A program made the translations under genes and the position numbers. The notes below the pieces were generated by a model. The model was given only the letters and a program-made list of their open reading frames with translations. It was not told the origin of the DNA and ran no database searches. DNA of 64,000 nucleotides from Melieria omissa (Eukaryota > Arthropoda > Insecta > Diptera > Ulidiidae): assembly GCA_963971225.1 (NCBI GenBank), contig OZ020270.1, forward strand, positions 16,107,817-16,171,816, written 5' to 3'. Shown here piece after piece: positions 32,090-40,417 of the stretch; the first letter of the stretch is position 1; each line of letters begins with the position of its first letter.

Positions 32090-32460
32090 ATCAATGTTAT
32101 TATACGTTATTAAGATACCATTAACAAAAGAAGAAACTTACAACAATGTATTGTTAAGACCAACGAAAAAGAATAATAAGACAATTAAAATTAATTACCA
32201 GGAAATCATTTACAGCAGAAACGAGATATATGCCGTAATTAACAAATGTAAAACCTTCAATTCGGCAAAAATATGTCATCAAAACGAATTAATTGATATC
32301 AGCAACGATACTTGCATTCCCCCATTACTCAAAGATCGTAATTCATCTTGCACATTTACCAACGATCACCACATAAACGAAGTAGATGAAATTAAACCAG
32401 GAATCATCCTGATAAATGATTGTAACGATACAATACTTATCGGAAATAAAATTTTTTTTT
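32090..32460 (+). pseudogene. env: env remnant of errantivirus-like element C
   Basis: After the integrase end the frame reads an errantivirus envelope-like segment (IKIPLTKEETYNN, IKINYQEIIYSRNEIY, DISNDTCIPPLL, SSCTFTNDHHI, then a GIILIND/ILIGNK block). The N-terminal part of env is missing, apparently by a deletion that fuses pol end to mid-env. The transmembrane end is cut by the poly(A) tail of a LINE on the other strand. Only about 120 codons remain and no functional glycoprotein can be made. Confidence 0.7.
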
Positions 32461-35400
32461 TTAACAGGAAGAAACGCGCAGGGGATGACCCCTATTAATG
32501 CGAAGCATTGAGTTGGTTCAGGAAGGATATAAAGGTTAGGAGATAGGGTTATGAGTGAAGTGTTTATGGACTCTTGCCTTGAACCCATCGAGATCATAAG
32601 TGCTGGGGAAAATATCCACAGGGAGACCATTCCACAGCCGCGCTGTGCGGGCCAGAAACGAACTTTCTCTGTAATGCGTAGTGCGCTGGAACATCGTTTC
32701 AACGTGGAATGCATGGGCGCCAGTGTTCAAACGGGTTGCCCGTGGGGATACCCGGAGTGATGGCATCAAACTGCTCATCTCCACTGAGCAATTGCCGAAA
32801 AAGTATCGGTAAAACAACACCACACACGCCACGTTTCGACGATGTTCTAAGGAGTCAATAGAGCTGGATGCCCTACTGTCCCCTATAAGTTTAATCGCAC
32901 GGTTTTGCACCCGGTCCAGGAGCTCCAAATGGGTTTTTGAAGCCCCCGCCCATATGTGCGAGTTAAACTCCATTTTAGGTCGGATATAGGTAGTGTAAAT
33001 AATGCGGAGATCAGACGGAGTGAAATATTTTTTGCACCGCTTTAGGAAGCCGAGGCACTTGGCTGCTTCTTTCGACACGCCAAAAATATGATCGTTCCAA
33101 CGAAGATCGTTCTTAATGGACATGCCCAGAACATCAAGAGCTGCCGATTCCGCAATACCCACACCACCCATAACCAGGGATGTGTTGGGATGTGGGGAAA
33201 CTCGTTTGTGGGATAACAGGCAACATTGGGTCTTGCGGGGATTAAAATCGACCCTGTTCGCTTGACCCCACTTGGAGATTGTTTGTAGGTCGCTATTAAG
33301 TGTGTCATTCATACGGCGCCGTTCTCTCTCAATCTCCACAGAGCTGGGACGCTTTGTGAAAGAGTATGAATGACAAATGGTGCTGTCATCCGCAAACGAG
33401 TAGATGGGATTCTTCGTCGACGACAACAGGTCGTTGATGAAGATCAGGAAAAGGGTTGGAGAAAGGACCGAACCCTGCGGCACTCCCGCGCTAAGGGAAT
33501 GCTTTTCCGAGGCTATGCCGTCTACTACAACACGAATAGAGCGATCATAGAGGAAGCTCGTAATCCAACGAGAGAAGGTACTACCGACACCATAGGCGAT
33601 CAATTTTGACACGAGTGCTTTATGCCACACCCGGTCAAAGGCCTTGGAAATATCCAATGCAACAACCTTGCTTTCACCGAGGTTTAGAATGCTATGGTTC
33701 CATTTCTCGGTGAGTACCGCCATAAGGTCTCCCGTCGATCGTTGTCTTCGGAAGCCGTATTGGCGGTCACTTAGCAGTCTATTGTGCTCCAGATATTTCA
33801 CAAGGTTGAAGTTAACAATGCTTTCCATTACTTTAGAAAGCACCGAACAGATTGCTATAGGTCGGTAGTTCGCAGGGTCAGTAGTCTTGCCTTTTTTAGG
33901 AACTGGTTGAACATTTGCTACCTTCCAACATGTCGGAAATACACCTGTGGTGTATGACAAGTTGAAAAGTTTGCGTAATGGACAAGCCAGTGAGGTAGCG
34001 CACTTTTGCAAAACAAGGGCTGGAATGCCGTCCGGCCCTGAAGCCTTATTTACATCGAGTTTTGCAAGCACTCTTTTAACTACCCGTGTCCGAAAATGAA
34101 TTTCTGGCATAGAGCAAGATACATTCTCGACTACGGGTAGTGGTTGATCGCTGGGGGGCAGGGAGGAATTCTCTGCGAAAATTTTAGCCAACAAATTAGC
34201 TTTATCAACCGAGTGAGTGATGATTTGATCATTGTTAAGAAGAGTTGGAATTGAAGATGATGTTTGGTTCTTCACCTTCTTAACGAATGACCAGAAGTTC
34301 GTACTACCACGCTGGCATTGAAGAACTTTTTTCCTTTGGCGCTGTTCGTGCAGAAACTTTTGGCGCCTTAGGATGGCATTGCATCGATTTCCAGCCTGTT
34401 TGCGCAGCTGTTCAGTGGTGGCAATTTTATTTGCCTGCCATGCTCTGAAAGCTTCCTCTTTAGACCTGACAGCAATTCTGCATGTCTCATTAAACCAGAT
34501 ATTGTCCTTGGGTTTAATGCAAATTTGCTTTTTGGGGATAAAGGACCGCATTCCCAATAATACAATTTCTTCAACCATTTTAGCTGCGGCATTTATGTTT
34601 CTATCAAGAAAACACAATTTCCAATTGAAGTGGGCGAAAAATTCATTAAGTCCACTCCAGTTAGCTTTATCATACATCCACACTAGGCGCTTCGGGGCTA
34701 AGAGCGAAGCATTGCGGATAGAAGAGTATGAGAAAGACGCCAAAATGGTACAATGGTCCGAGTTTCCAAGAGGTGCGTGCATTTCAACATCATATTTTTC
34801 ATGATGTGAAGTGAGAAAAAGGTCTAGAGTATTGAGAGCTTGCCCCGCAACGCAGGGGATATGCGTTGGTTCATGCACTAATTGAGTCAAGTTATTAGAC
34901 TCGGCAAAGAGCTCGACAAATAAGCCTTCAGGAGTTGTGTGGCTGGAATGGCGTAGCCAATTGGAATTATGAATATTGAAATCACCAGCAACTACAATTT
35001 CACTATTCGGATACGATTCCAGAATCTGAGAAATAGAATCAGAGAGAAGATCAAACTTGTTATATGTAAAATCTCTCCCTGAATTCGGGCTTCTATATAG
35101 GAAGCAGAAGTGCAGAATGTGCGACTGGATATTGAATTTAACCCACATGGAGCTAAATTCGGCATCCGTCGTGTATAGTTGTTGCTGGCACTGGTACGCA
35201 ACATTACTGCACACATAAATGGCAAGACCCCTGTGAGGAGAGAATAATGGCAGTAGGTGGTAACCAGGGATGTGAAAATCCAGTGGATCTGCATCCCCAC
35301 ACACCTGGGTTTCACCTAGTGCCATTATATGGGGTTTATGGAGGTTCACAAACGCATATACAGCAAAAAAGTTCGCCCTGAGCCCGCGCACGTTGCAGAA

Positions 35401-35935
35401 GGCTATGCGAAATTTGTCCACCACCATGGTCTATATGGGCTAAAGATCAAGGAAAGTAGCTGGGAATGAGATCTGTCGCACTAAGAAATTGATTATGCCC
35501 TGTGGTAAGTGTTATGCCTTTACCACAGAACAGTCAATTTCTCAGTGTCGAACAAGACCGCATGTAGCGCCACTGAAAACGGACGGATGAGGGAGACACG
35601 GAAAATGAACCATAACAAAGACAACGCGAGCAGAGGTCAACGCAGCGGACAACGAGAACGGTTTAACGGCAATTTATGTTTGATTTTTGGTTTTGCATTT
35701 GCATTGGATCGGATTATTAGTGATTTATATTATTTTAAGTTATTTAATTGTTGGGCACACGCGGCGTAGCAGCAACGCAACGAGACGAGATCATTCGGAC
35801 GAACACCAAAACACGCGAGCGACGGACAAAAACAATAAGAGCCGCGGAGCACAAGACGGCACGTCTGCCCACGAGAAACACTTGACACACACTCTTCAAG
35901 CCGCGGAGCACAAGACGGCACGGCATATGTTACAA
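32453..35935 (-). mobile_element. LINE 4 (Jockey/CR1-like) with intact ORF2
   Basis: Minus-strand LINE: poly(A) tail at 32453-32463, 3' UTR, ORF2 (35427 to 32536) and a 5' region up to about 35935. The 5' region has a 24-bp direct repeat (AGCCGCGGAGCACAAGACGG...) at 35840 and 35899. No ORF1 is visible in the 500 bp upstream of ORF2. No TSD is found: the 3' end lies in env of element C, while the 5' end abuts the Helitron-like repeat. A deletion at the 5' junction is therefore likely. Confidence 0.8.
32536..35427 (-). CDS. LINE ORF2 protein: endonuclease-reverse transcriptase, intact
   Basis: A 963-codon uninterrupted frame. The ATG at 35427 is preceded by an in-frame TAG two codons upstream, which fixes the start region. 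Endonuclease at residues 1-230: FRIAFCNVRGL, MALGETQV (catalytic E), VVAGDFNIHNSNW and GNSDHCTILAS (catalytic H). RT at about 440-760: KASGPDGIPALVLQ, NYRPIAICSVLSKVMES, YGFRRQRST, ALDISKAFDRVWH, SAGVPQGSVLSPTLF and the catalytic YSFADDST. A conserved C-terminus ends in LWNGLPVDIFP...FKARVHKHF. All catalytic motifs seen are present, so it could be functional. Confidence 0.93.
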   Translation of the reverse strand: MVVDKFRIAFCNVRGLRANFFAVYAFVNLHKPHIMALGETQVCGDADPLDFHIPGYHLLPLFSPHRGLAIYVCSNVAYQCQQQLYTTDAEFSSMWVKFNIQSHILHFCFLYRSPNSGRDFTYNKFDLLSDSISQILESYPNSEIVVAGDFNIHNSNWLRHSSHTTPEGLFVELFAESNNLTQLVHEPTHIPCVAGQALNTLDLFLTSHHEKYDVEMHAPLGNSDHCTILASFSYSSIRNASLLAPKRLVWMYDKANWSGLNEFFAHFNWKLCFLDRNINAAAKMVEEIVLLGMRSFIPKKQICIKPKDNIWFNETCRIAVRSKEEAFRAWQANKIATTEQLRKQAGNRCNAILRRQKFLHEQRQRKKVLQCQRGSTNFWSFVKKVKNQTSSSIPTLLNNDQIITHSVDKANLLAKIFAENSSLPPSDQPLPVVENVSCSMPEIHFRTRVVKRVLAKLDVNKASGPDGIPALVLQKCATSLACPLRKLFNLSYTTGVFPTCWKVANVQPVPKKGKTTDPANYRPIAICSVLSKVMESIVNFNLVKYLEHNRLLSDRQYGFRRQRSTGDLMAVLTEKWNHSILNLGESKVVALDISKAFDRVWHKALVSKLIAYGVGSTFSRWITSFLYDRSIRVVVDGIASEKHSLSAGVPQGSVLSPTLFLIFINDLLSSTKNPIYSFADDSTICHSYSFTKRPSSVEIERERRRMNDTLNSDLQTISKWGQANRVDFNPRKTQCCLLSHKRVSPHPNTSLVMGGVGIAESAALDVLGMSIKNDLRWNDHIFGVSKEAAKCLGFLKRCKKYFTPSDLRIIYTTYIRPKMEFNSHIWAGASKTHLELLDRVQNRAIKLIGDSRASSSIDSLEHRRNVACVVLFYRYFFGNCSVEMSSLMPSLRVSPRATRLNTGAHAFHVETMFQRTTHYRESSFLARTARLWNGLPVDIFPSTYDLDGFKARVHKHFTHNPIS

Positions 35936-36780
35936 CAATATGGGTGTCAAACGATTTAGCGATTCAATAGGGGGAATGGGTGGGTTTTTGATAAGGGGCG
36001 TAGCACCGCCCATATAACTTAAATTTTCAATATGGAATATCTTCGGAATGAGAAATCGGGCAGCATTAAAATTTGGTGCGGGGCCATTCGACGGCCGTTG
36101 GACAAGGGGCGTGGCACTTTTTAAGCAACTCAAATGTTTTGAATAGCTTTGGAACTACAAATCACACAGTTAAGAGATTTGACACAAACTTACGATTTAG
36201 ATGTGCCCTTCGAAATGGGGAATGGGGTGGGTATCGGACGAGGGGCCTGACGCTACCCATAGAAACCAAGTTTTTAATATGAAATATCTTCGGAATTATA
36301 AGTCGGCCAGCATTGAAATTTGATACAGCATCATGGCTTAGACGTGTCGTTCAAGTGGTTAAATTGTATGGGCGTTGGACAAGGGGCGTGGTACTTTTAA
36401 AGCGACCTTATTCTTTTCAATAACTTTGGAAATGCAAATCACACATCAAGATATTTGGCACATACTTACGATTTCGACGTGCCTTTCGACAGGGAGAGTA
36501 GGGTGGGTATTGGACGAGGGGCATGGCACCGCCCATACAACCCAAAATTTTAATGTTTAATAGCTTCGGAACAATAAGTTGGAAAGCTTTGAAGTTTTGT
36601 ATACCATCGTCTCATAGATGTGTCATTCTACTGGCGGTATATTTTTTGCGACTGTAACATTGGAAATGAAAGTCGCATATCAATGAAAACGGGTCACACC
36701 ATTCAACTTTAGGAATGGATTGGGCATAACATAAAAGAGTCGTGGCACCGCCCAAAAGGTGTAGTATGAAGAAACTTGAT
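35936..36780 (+). repeat. Helitron-like tract with GGGGCGTGGC tandem repeats
   Basis: It starts with ACAACAATATGGGTGTCAAACGATTTAGCG, matching the repeat near 24500 and 61430. It then has two alternating unit types. Type A contains GGGGCGTAGCACCGCCCAT (near 35994, 36238 and 36517). Type B contains ACAAGGGGCGTGGYACTTTT (near 36102 and 36379). Like-to-like spacing is 244-279 bp. This looks like a diverged higher-order tandem repeat inside the element that C interrupted. Confidence 0.5.
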
Positions 36781-37531
36781 TTATTGGACCCATTGACTTC
36801 AAACTTGCGTGCAAAGCCGCAGGGCCCTACTAGTATTCAATAAACCTGGCTCCAGTCTACGGTGGGTGGACGTTTTAATGTGTTTGTGTGTACGCGAGTC
36901 TAGCTGTTTGTTTTTACATGAACTTTGTAAGTGCATTACACGACATGAAAGCAAACACAAAGCGTCCGCTGCGAACGGGCGAACGTAGTCCTCGTTGACA
37001 GAGGGAGAGAACTTAACAGACAGAGGCCCCCACGTGCTCCTCATTCACACGCTTTTAAATTGCATGCTACTGCGTTTAGCATAAATGTCTATTTAAAATC
37101 GCTTAACTGTTATGTGCTACGCCACCCGATCCGCGATGGCATATGAGTACCCTTCTATCTGGCCGCAATGCCTAATGGCTGCGGGCACGGCTAACACCTG
37201 ACACTGCTGAGCGGCAGCTTAAACAGCCGTATGCACCCTGTAGGAAATCGGACTGGTCCAAGTCTAGTTTTTTAACTAGTCGCTTGACAGTCACATATGA
37301 CCTCAGAACCGACTCGTTTCCTTGGAGCAAACTCACCCTTTTAACATTGTCCCCGTCTGCATCCATTTGCAACTAGTCCAAGGTTAGTCCGAAGAAAACC
37401 AGTTTTCAAACCAGTTGCAATGCGACTAGTTTGCGAACTAGTTTATTCTGGATTAGTTTTCTAACCAGTTGATTTTTGTAAAGAAAAATAATCATTGAAA
37501 TTTATAAATATTAATTTTATTGCAAAAATAT
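36781..37531. other. Gene-free stretch, ACTAGT-rich end
   Basis: No gene found. From 37250 to 37490 the motif ACTAGT or a close variant (ACCAGT, CTAGTTT) occurs many times on both strands. A similar short patch lies at 56590-56690. Confidence 0.5.
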
Positions 37532-37596
37532 TGTAACGATAAGACAGTTTATCGCTGTGCAAAGCAACCCTGTCCCTACGCGCCGTGCCATAAGTC

Positions 37597-37719
37597 AACC
37601 TGGCAATGATGACTGCGATAATGGAAACTTTTAGTCCAACCTGGCAATGATGGCCGCGATAATGGAAACTTTTAGTCCAACCTGGCAATGATGATCGCGA
37701 CAATCATGGAAACCTTTAG
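37597..37719 (+). repeat. 3 x 41-bp tandem repeat in U3 of D
   Basis: Units start AACCTGGCAATGATG at 37597, 37638 and 37679. The third is more diverged. It lies upstream of the TATA box, so it may act as an enhancer array. Confidence 0.85.
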
Positions 37720-37765
37720 TCCACTCTGGAATGTGCGAGAACGATCTGCGCGATGGCCGGACAGG

Positions 37766-37773
37766 TATAAAAG
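37766..37773 (+). promoter_or_regulatory. TATA box of D LTR (TATAAAAG)
   Basis: TATAAAAG followed 30-40 bp later by a TCAGT initiator-like sequence. The same box occurs in both LTRs of E (56922 and 60510). Confidence 0.65.
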
Positions 37774-37953
37774 GCAGCCGGGTGCGGTGCAGCGAGTCAG
37801 TCTGATTTTGACTAGTGAAGGTGCCACACGGAGTAATTAAACAAATAATTAAGTGTAGACAGTGAAGTGTAAATCCGTGAAATAAAGTGATTATTGGTTT
37901 ATTTTATTGACTGCGTTTGAGAAACTAAGTGTGCTAAGCTGGCTGCCTGGAAT

Positions 37954-39177
37954 TTGCCGACTGCTGGCGGAAAAGTGGAGTTGCAGCTGCGCTTGCGAGA
38001 GGCGTGTGAATCACGAGGCATCGATTGGGCTGCACACGAGTTCGGAACGCAGGAACAAGAGGCGTCGGCCAAAGTGGAGGAATCGTCTGCGGCTGCTGCG
38101 TCGATCCAAAGTACGGCTGCACCGGCTGGACCATTACAAGCATTAGACATGAGCCAGCTAATGATTGCAATAAAAGGCATGTTCGAGACTTCCAATCGTG
38201 AAATGTCGGCGCAGATGGCAGCGAAAATGGAAACTGCGAATCAAGAGATGGCAGCGAAGCTGGAAACTACGAATCTCGAAATTTCGGCAAAAGTCGAGAC
38301 TGCAAATCGAGAAATCGCGGAAAATTCTGCGCGCATAGGTCAGAAGGTGGAGGAAATTTCCAATAGACTGAATGTGAAAGTTGAGCATCTCGAGACGCGA
38401 ATAGACAATTGGGAGAAACGAGTTGACGAAATCCCTGAACAGACGAGTTGACAACCTGGATGAGTCCTTGAACAAACGAGTTGACAGTCTGGAAGATTCG
38501 ATGCACAGAAAGATAGAAGAACGGCTTCGAGAGGTACAACCACGAGAATGTTTGCCACCGGTTCAGGACGGTTTGGCTGCCAGAACAGAAGTGCCTACTT
38601 ATGGTGGATGGTGCTGCGCCGTTCGATACATTTAAATTGCAATTCGACTTGGCTGCTTTGGAAAATCAGTGGACAGATATCAGGAAAGGTCGGAGGTTGG
38701 CACTGGCGCTGAAAGGTCCTGCGGCTGAGGTAATCAAATCAGTTCCAGAATGTTTAAGAAGTGATTACGGTGTCATCATGAGAGCGTTGGCAGCGAAGTA
38801 TAGCGCCGAGCACAACCATACGCTATACTACTGTGAGCTGAAGAACCGCAAGCAAAGAGCCAACGAGGCGCTGCAGACATATGCAACAGACATTGAGTGG
38901 CTCGTACAGTTGTGCTACCCGAAATTTGGTGCTGATGATCTCGAGAGGATGAAGATTGAGTCGTTTATTGAAGGTCTTCGTGATCCAGAAAAACGTCGCA
39001 GTGCGTTGATGATGGGCAGGCCGACATTTAAGGAGACGGTGACCAGCGCGATGACATATGAAGCGGCATGGATTGGGAGCACTCGGTATGCACCTGCAAG
39101 GATACGCCAGATTCAGACGGACAACGACATTCCGATCCAGGCCGTAAGCTCTGAGATACCGGACAGGCCACGGGTGG
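37954..39177 (+). pseudogene. gag: gag of element D, frameshifted
   Basis: Three frames together give a gag. 37954-38451 has GGKVELQLRLREACESRG and coiled-coil repeats (MAAKLETTN and similar, repeated). 38423-38635 continues the coil (DESLNKRVDSLEDSM). 38601-39177 is the capsid-like part (DTFKLQFDLAALENQW, GRRLALALKGPAAEVI, CELKNRKQRANEALQ, LERMKIESFIEGLRDP). Element B inserts at 39178 just before the zinc knuckle. The start codon is lost with the leader deletion. Confidence 0.8.
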
Positions 39178-39473
39178 TGTAGTGGTACCACATGGTCACT
39201 CACACCGACACTATCCGTCTGATCGTGCAATTACATATTCCGTTATGCACTGGTGTCAGGTTACCACTCGAAACGCGCGCCGCAGTTGTAAACAAAGCAA
39301 GTCAGCACTTGTGACGGCGGCCGAGCGAGTTCAACGCTACCTACCGCAGCGCACTGTTCCTAACGGAAATGTGCAAGATCAGCTATTTTGGTCCTTCCCT
39401 ACGGATTGGTCAGTTAAACTGTGCTCTGGAATAATGGGCGGAGTATTGGAAATGCTATGCGAATATAACAGTT
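39178..39473 (+). repeat. 5' LTR of element B, first part
   Basis: It matches 52132-52427. It ends with ATATAACAGTT, the target duplicated by the LINE. The rest of the LTR is at 44681-44905. Confidence 0.95.
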
Positions 39474-39697
39474 TATTTATTTATTTATTTAAAAGGACTT
39501 ATTGTGCTATAAATATCAAAATGAGTATATGTAGGTTAAGGAAACTGGCTTCGTGGCCTTCGTCCTATTGGTTTTAGATTATGTTATGTTCTTGCTAGTA
39601 GTTGTACATATTTGGATAAAAGATAATTCTGTTTATTAGAGTGTTTTTAATAGTTCTTTGGGAATGTGTTTGGTTACTGCTTCATAGTTTAGTGTTT

Positions 39698-40417
39698 TTA
39701 TTGGAGGTTTATATTTTGGGAGGGTTCGTTGTAACAGGATATAAGGTGTGGTATATTTAATGGGTTATTGCAGTTTGGGCATTGGGGTTGTTGCTCTTTT
39801 TTTAGTAGGTAAGTGTGTGTGAATGCCGTATGTCCAAGCCTTAGTCTGGTTAAAATTTTTTGTTGATATCTTGGCATTTTTGTTGAATATGTTGTTTTTT
39901 GCATTTTATCATTTATATTTTTGTAATGGCAATTTGTAATATTTAATTTGGAAAGTAAGTTTGTTGTTTTATGTAGGTTTTTGATGTCTTTTTTTGTGTA
40001 GTTGTTGATTAGGATTGTTGGTGATTTGTTGGCTTCCTTTGCAGTTTTGTCAGCAAATTCGTTTCCTTTTATGTTGATATGAGCTGGGGTGTATAATAAT
40101 TTTGTATGTTTGCTTCTTATTAGTTCTTCTCTTATTCGTTGGATTAGTATATCAGAGGAATTGTTGGATTTTAGTGCTTCAATTGCTGAGCGACTGTCAG
40201 AGCAGATTATTAGTTTTTTGTTTTTGTTTTTTATTTGAATGGCTTGTTGGATAGCAGTGATTTCCGAAGTAAAAATTGATGTGAAGTGGGGAAGCGAACC
40301 TATCATTTTGATATGATTTTCTTCATCTACTATGCTAAAAGTTGTTTGTGTCAGTTTTTGAGCCGTCGCAGTACCATATTGTCCATTTTTTCTCTTTCCA
40401 TGAATTGATTTGTTCAA
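39698..40417 (-). pseudogene. RNase H and C-terminal part of I-like ORF2
   Basis: The frame continues ORF2 after a one-base shift in an A-run near 40345, where the first RNase H Asp (YCDGSKT) is still in the ORF2 frame. It contains TSEITAIQQAIQ (catalytic E), LIICSDSRSAIEAL (catalytic D), LLYTPAHINIKGNEFAD and a C-terminal CPNCNNPLNIPHLISC finger. Only the short frame break separates it from ORF2, so damage is minimal. Confidence 0.85.

Larger units (their letters stand above)
24672..32463 (+). mobile_element. Ty3 errantivirus-like LTR element C, 3' end lost
   Basis: It has a 5' LTR (AGTTAA...TTAACT), a primer site, leader, gag, pol and a C-terminal env remnant. It is interrupted by a Tc1 element at 29460-31056 and cut in env by a LINE tail at 32453-32463. 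No 3' LTR is found; the sequence beyond the LINE is the Helitron-like repeat. Several frameshifts in pol make the copy defective. It is an old insect endogenous retrovirus copy. Confidence 0.85.
37532..37935 (+). repeat. Partial 5' LTR of element D
   Basis: It starts TGTAACGAT like E's LTR and has a TATA box, the same GACTGCGTTTG end region and an AATAAA near 37881. It then jumps directly into gag (CTGGCTGCCTGGAATTTGCCG), so the LTR end, primer site and gag start are missing. Confidence 0.7.

Noticed and set aside
35509..35959. ORFs upstream of LINE 4 ORF2 as ORF1
   Set aside because: They are on the opposite strand; the element strand shows only short, composition-driven frames and no zinc knuckle.
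36000..36640. CRISPR-like spaced repeats
   Set aside because: Repeats are diverged, long and irregular, in eukaryotic DNA; they form a tandem higher-order repeat.
39182..39577. ORF starting MVPHGHSH, repeated at 52136
   Set aside because: Lies in the LTRs of element B; no protein-like composition and the 5' copy runs into the LINE tail.
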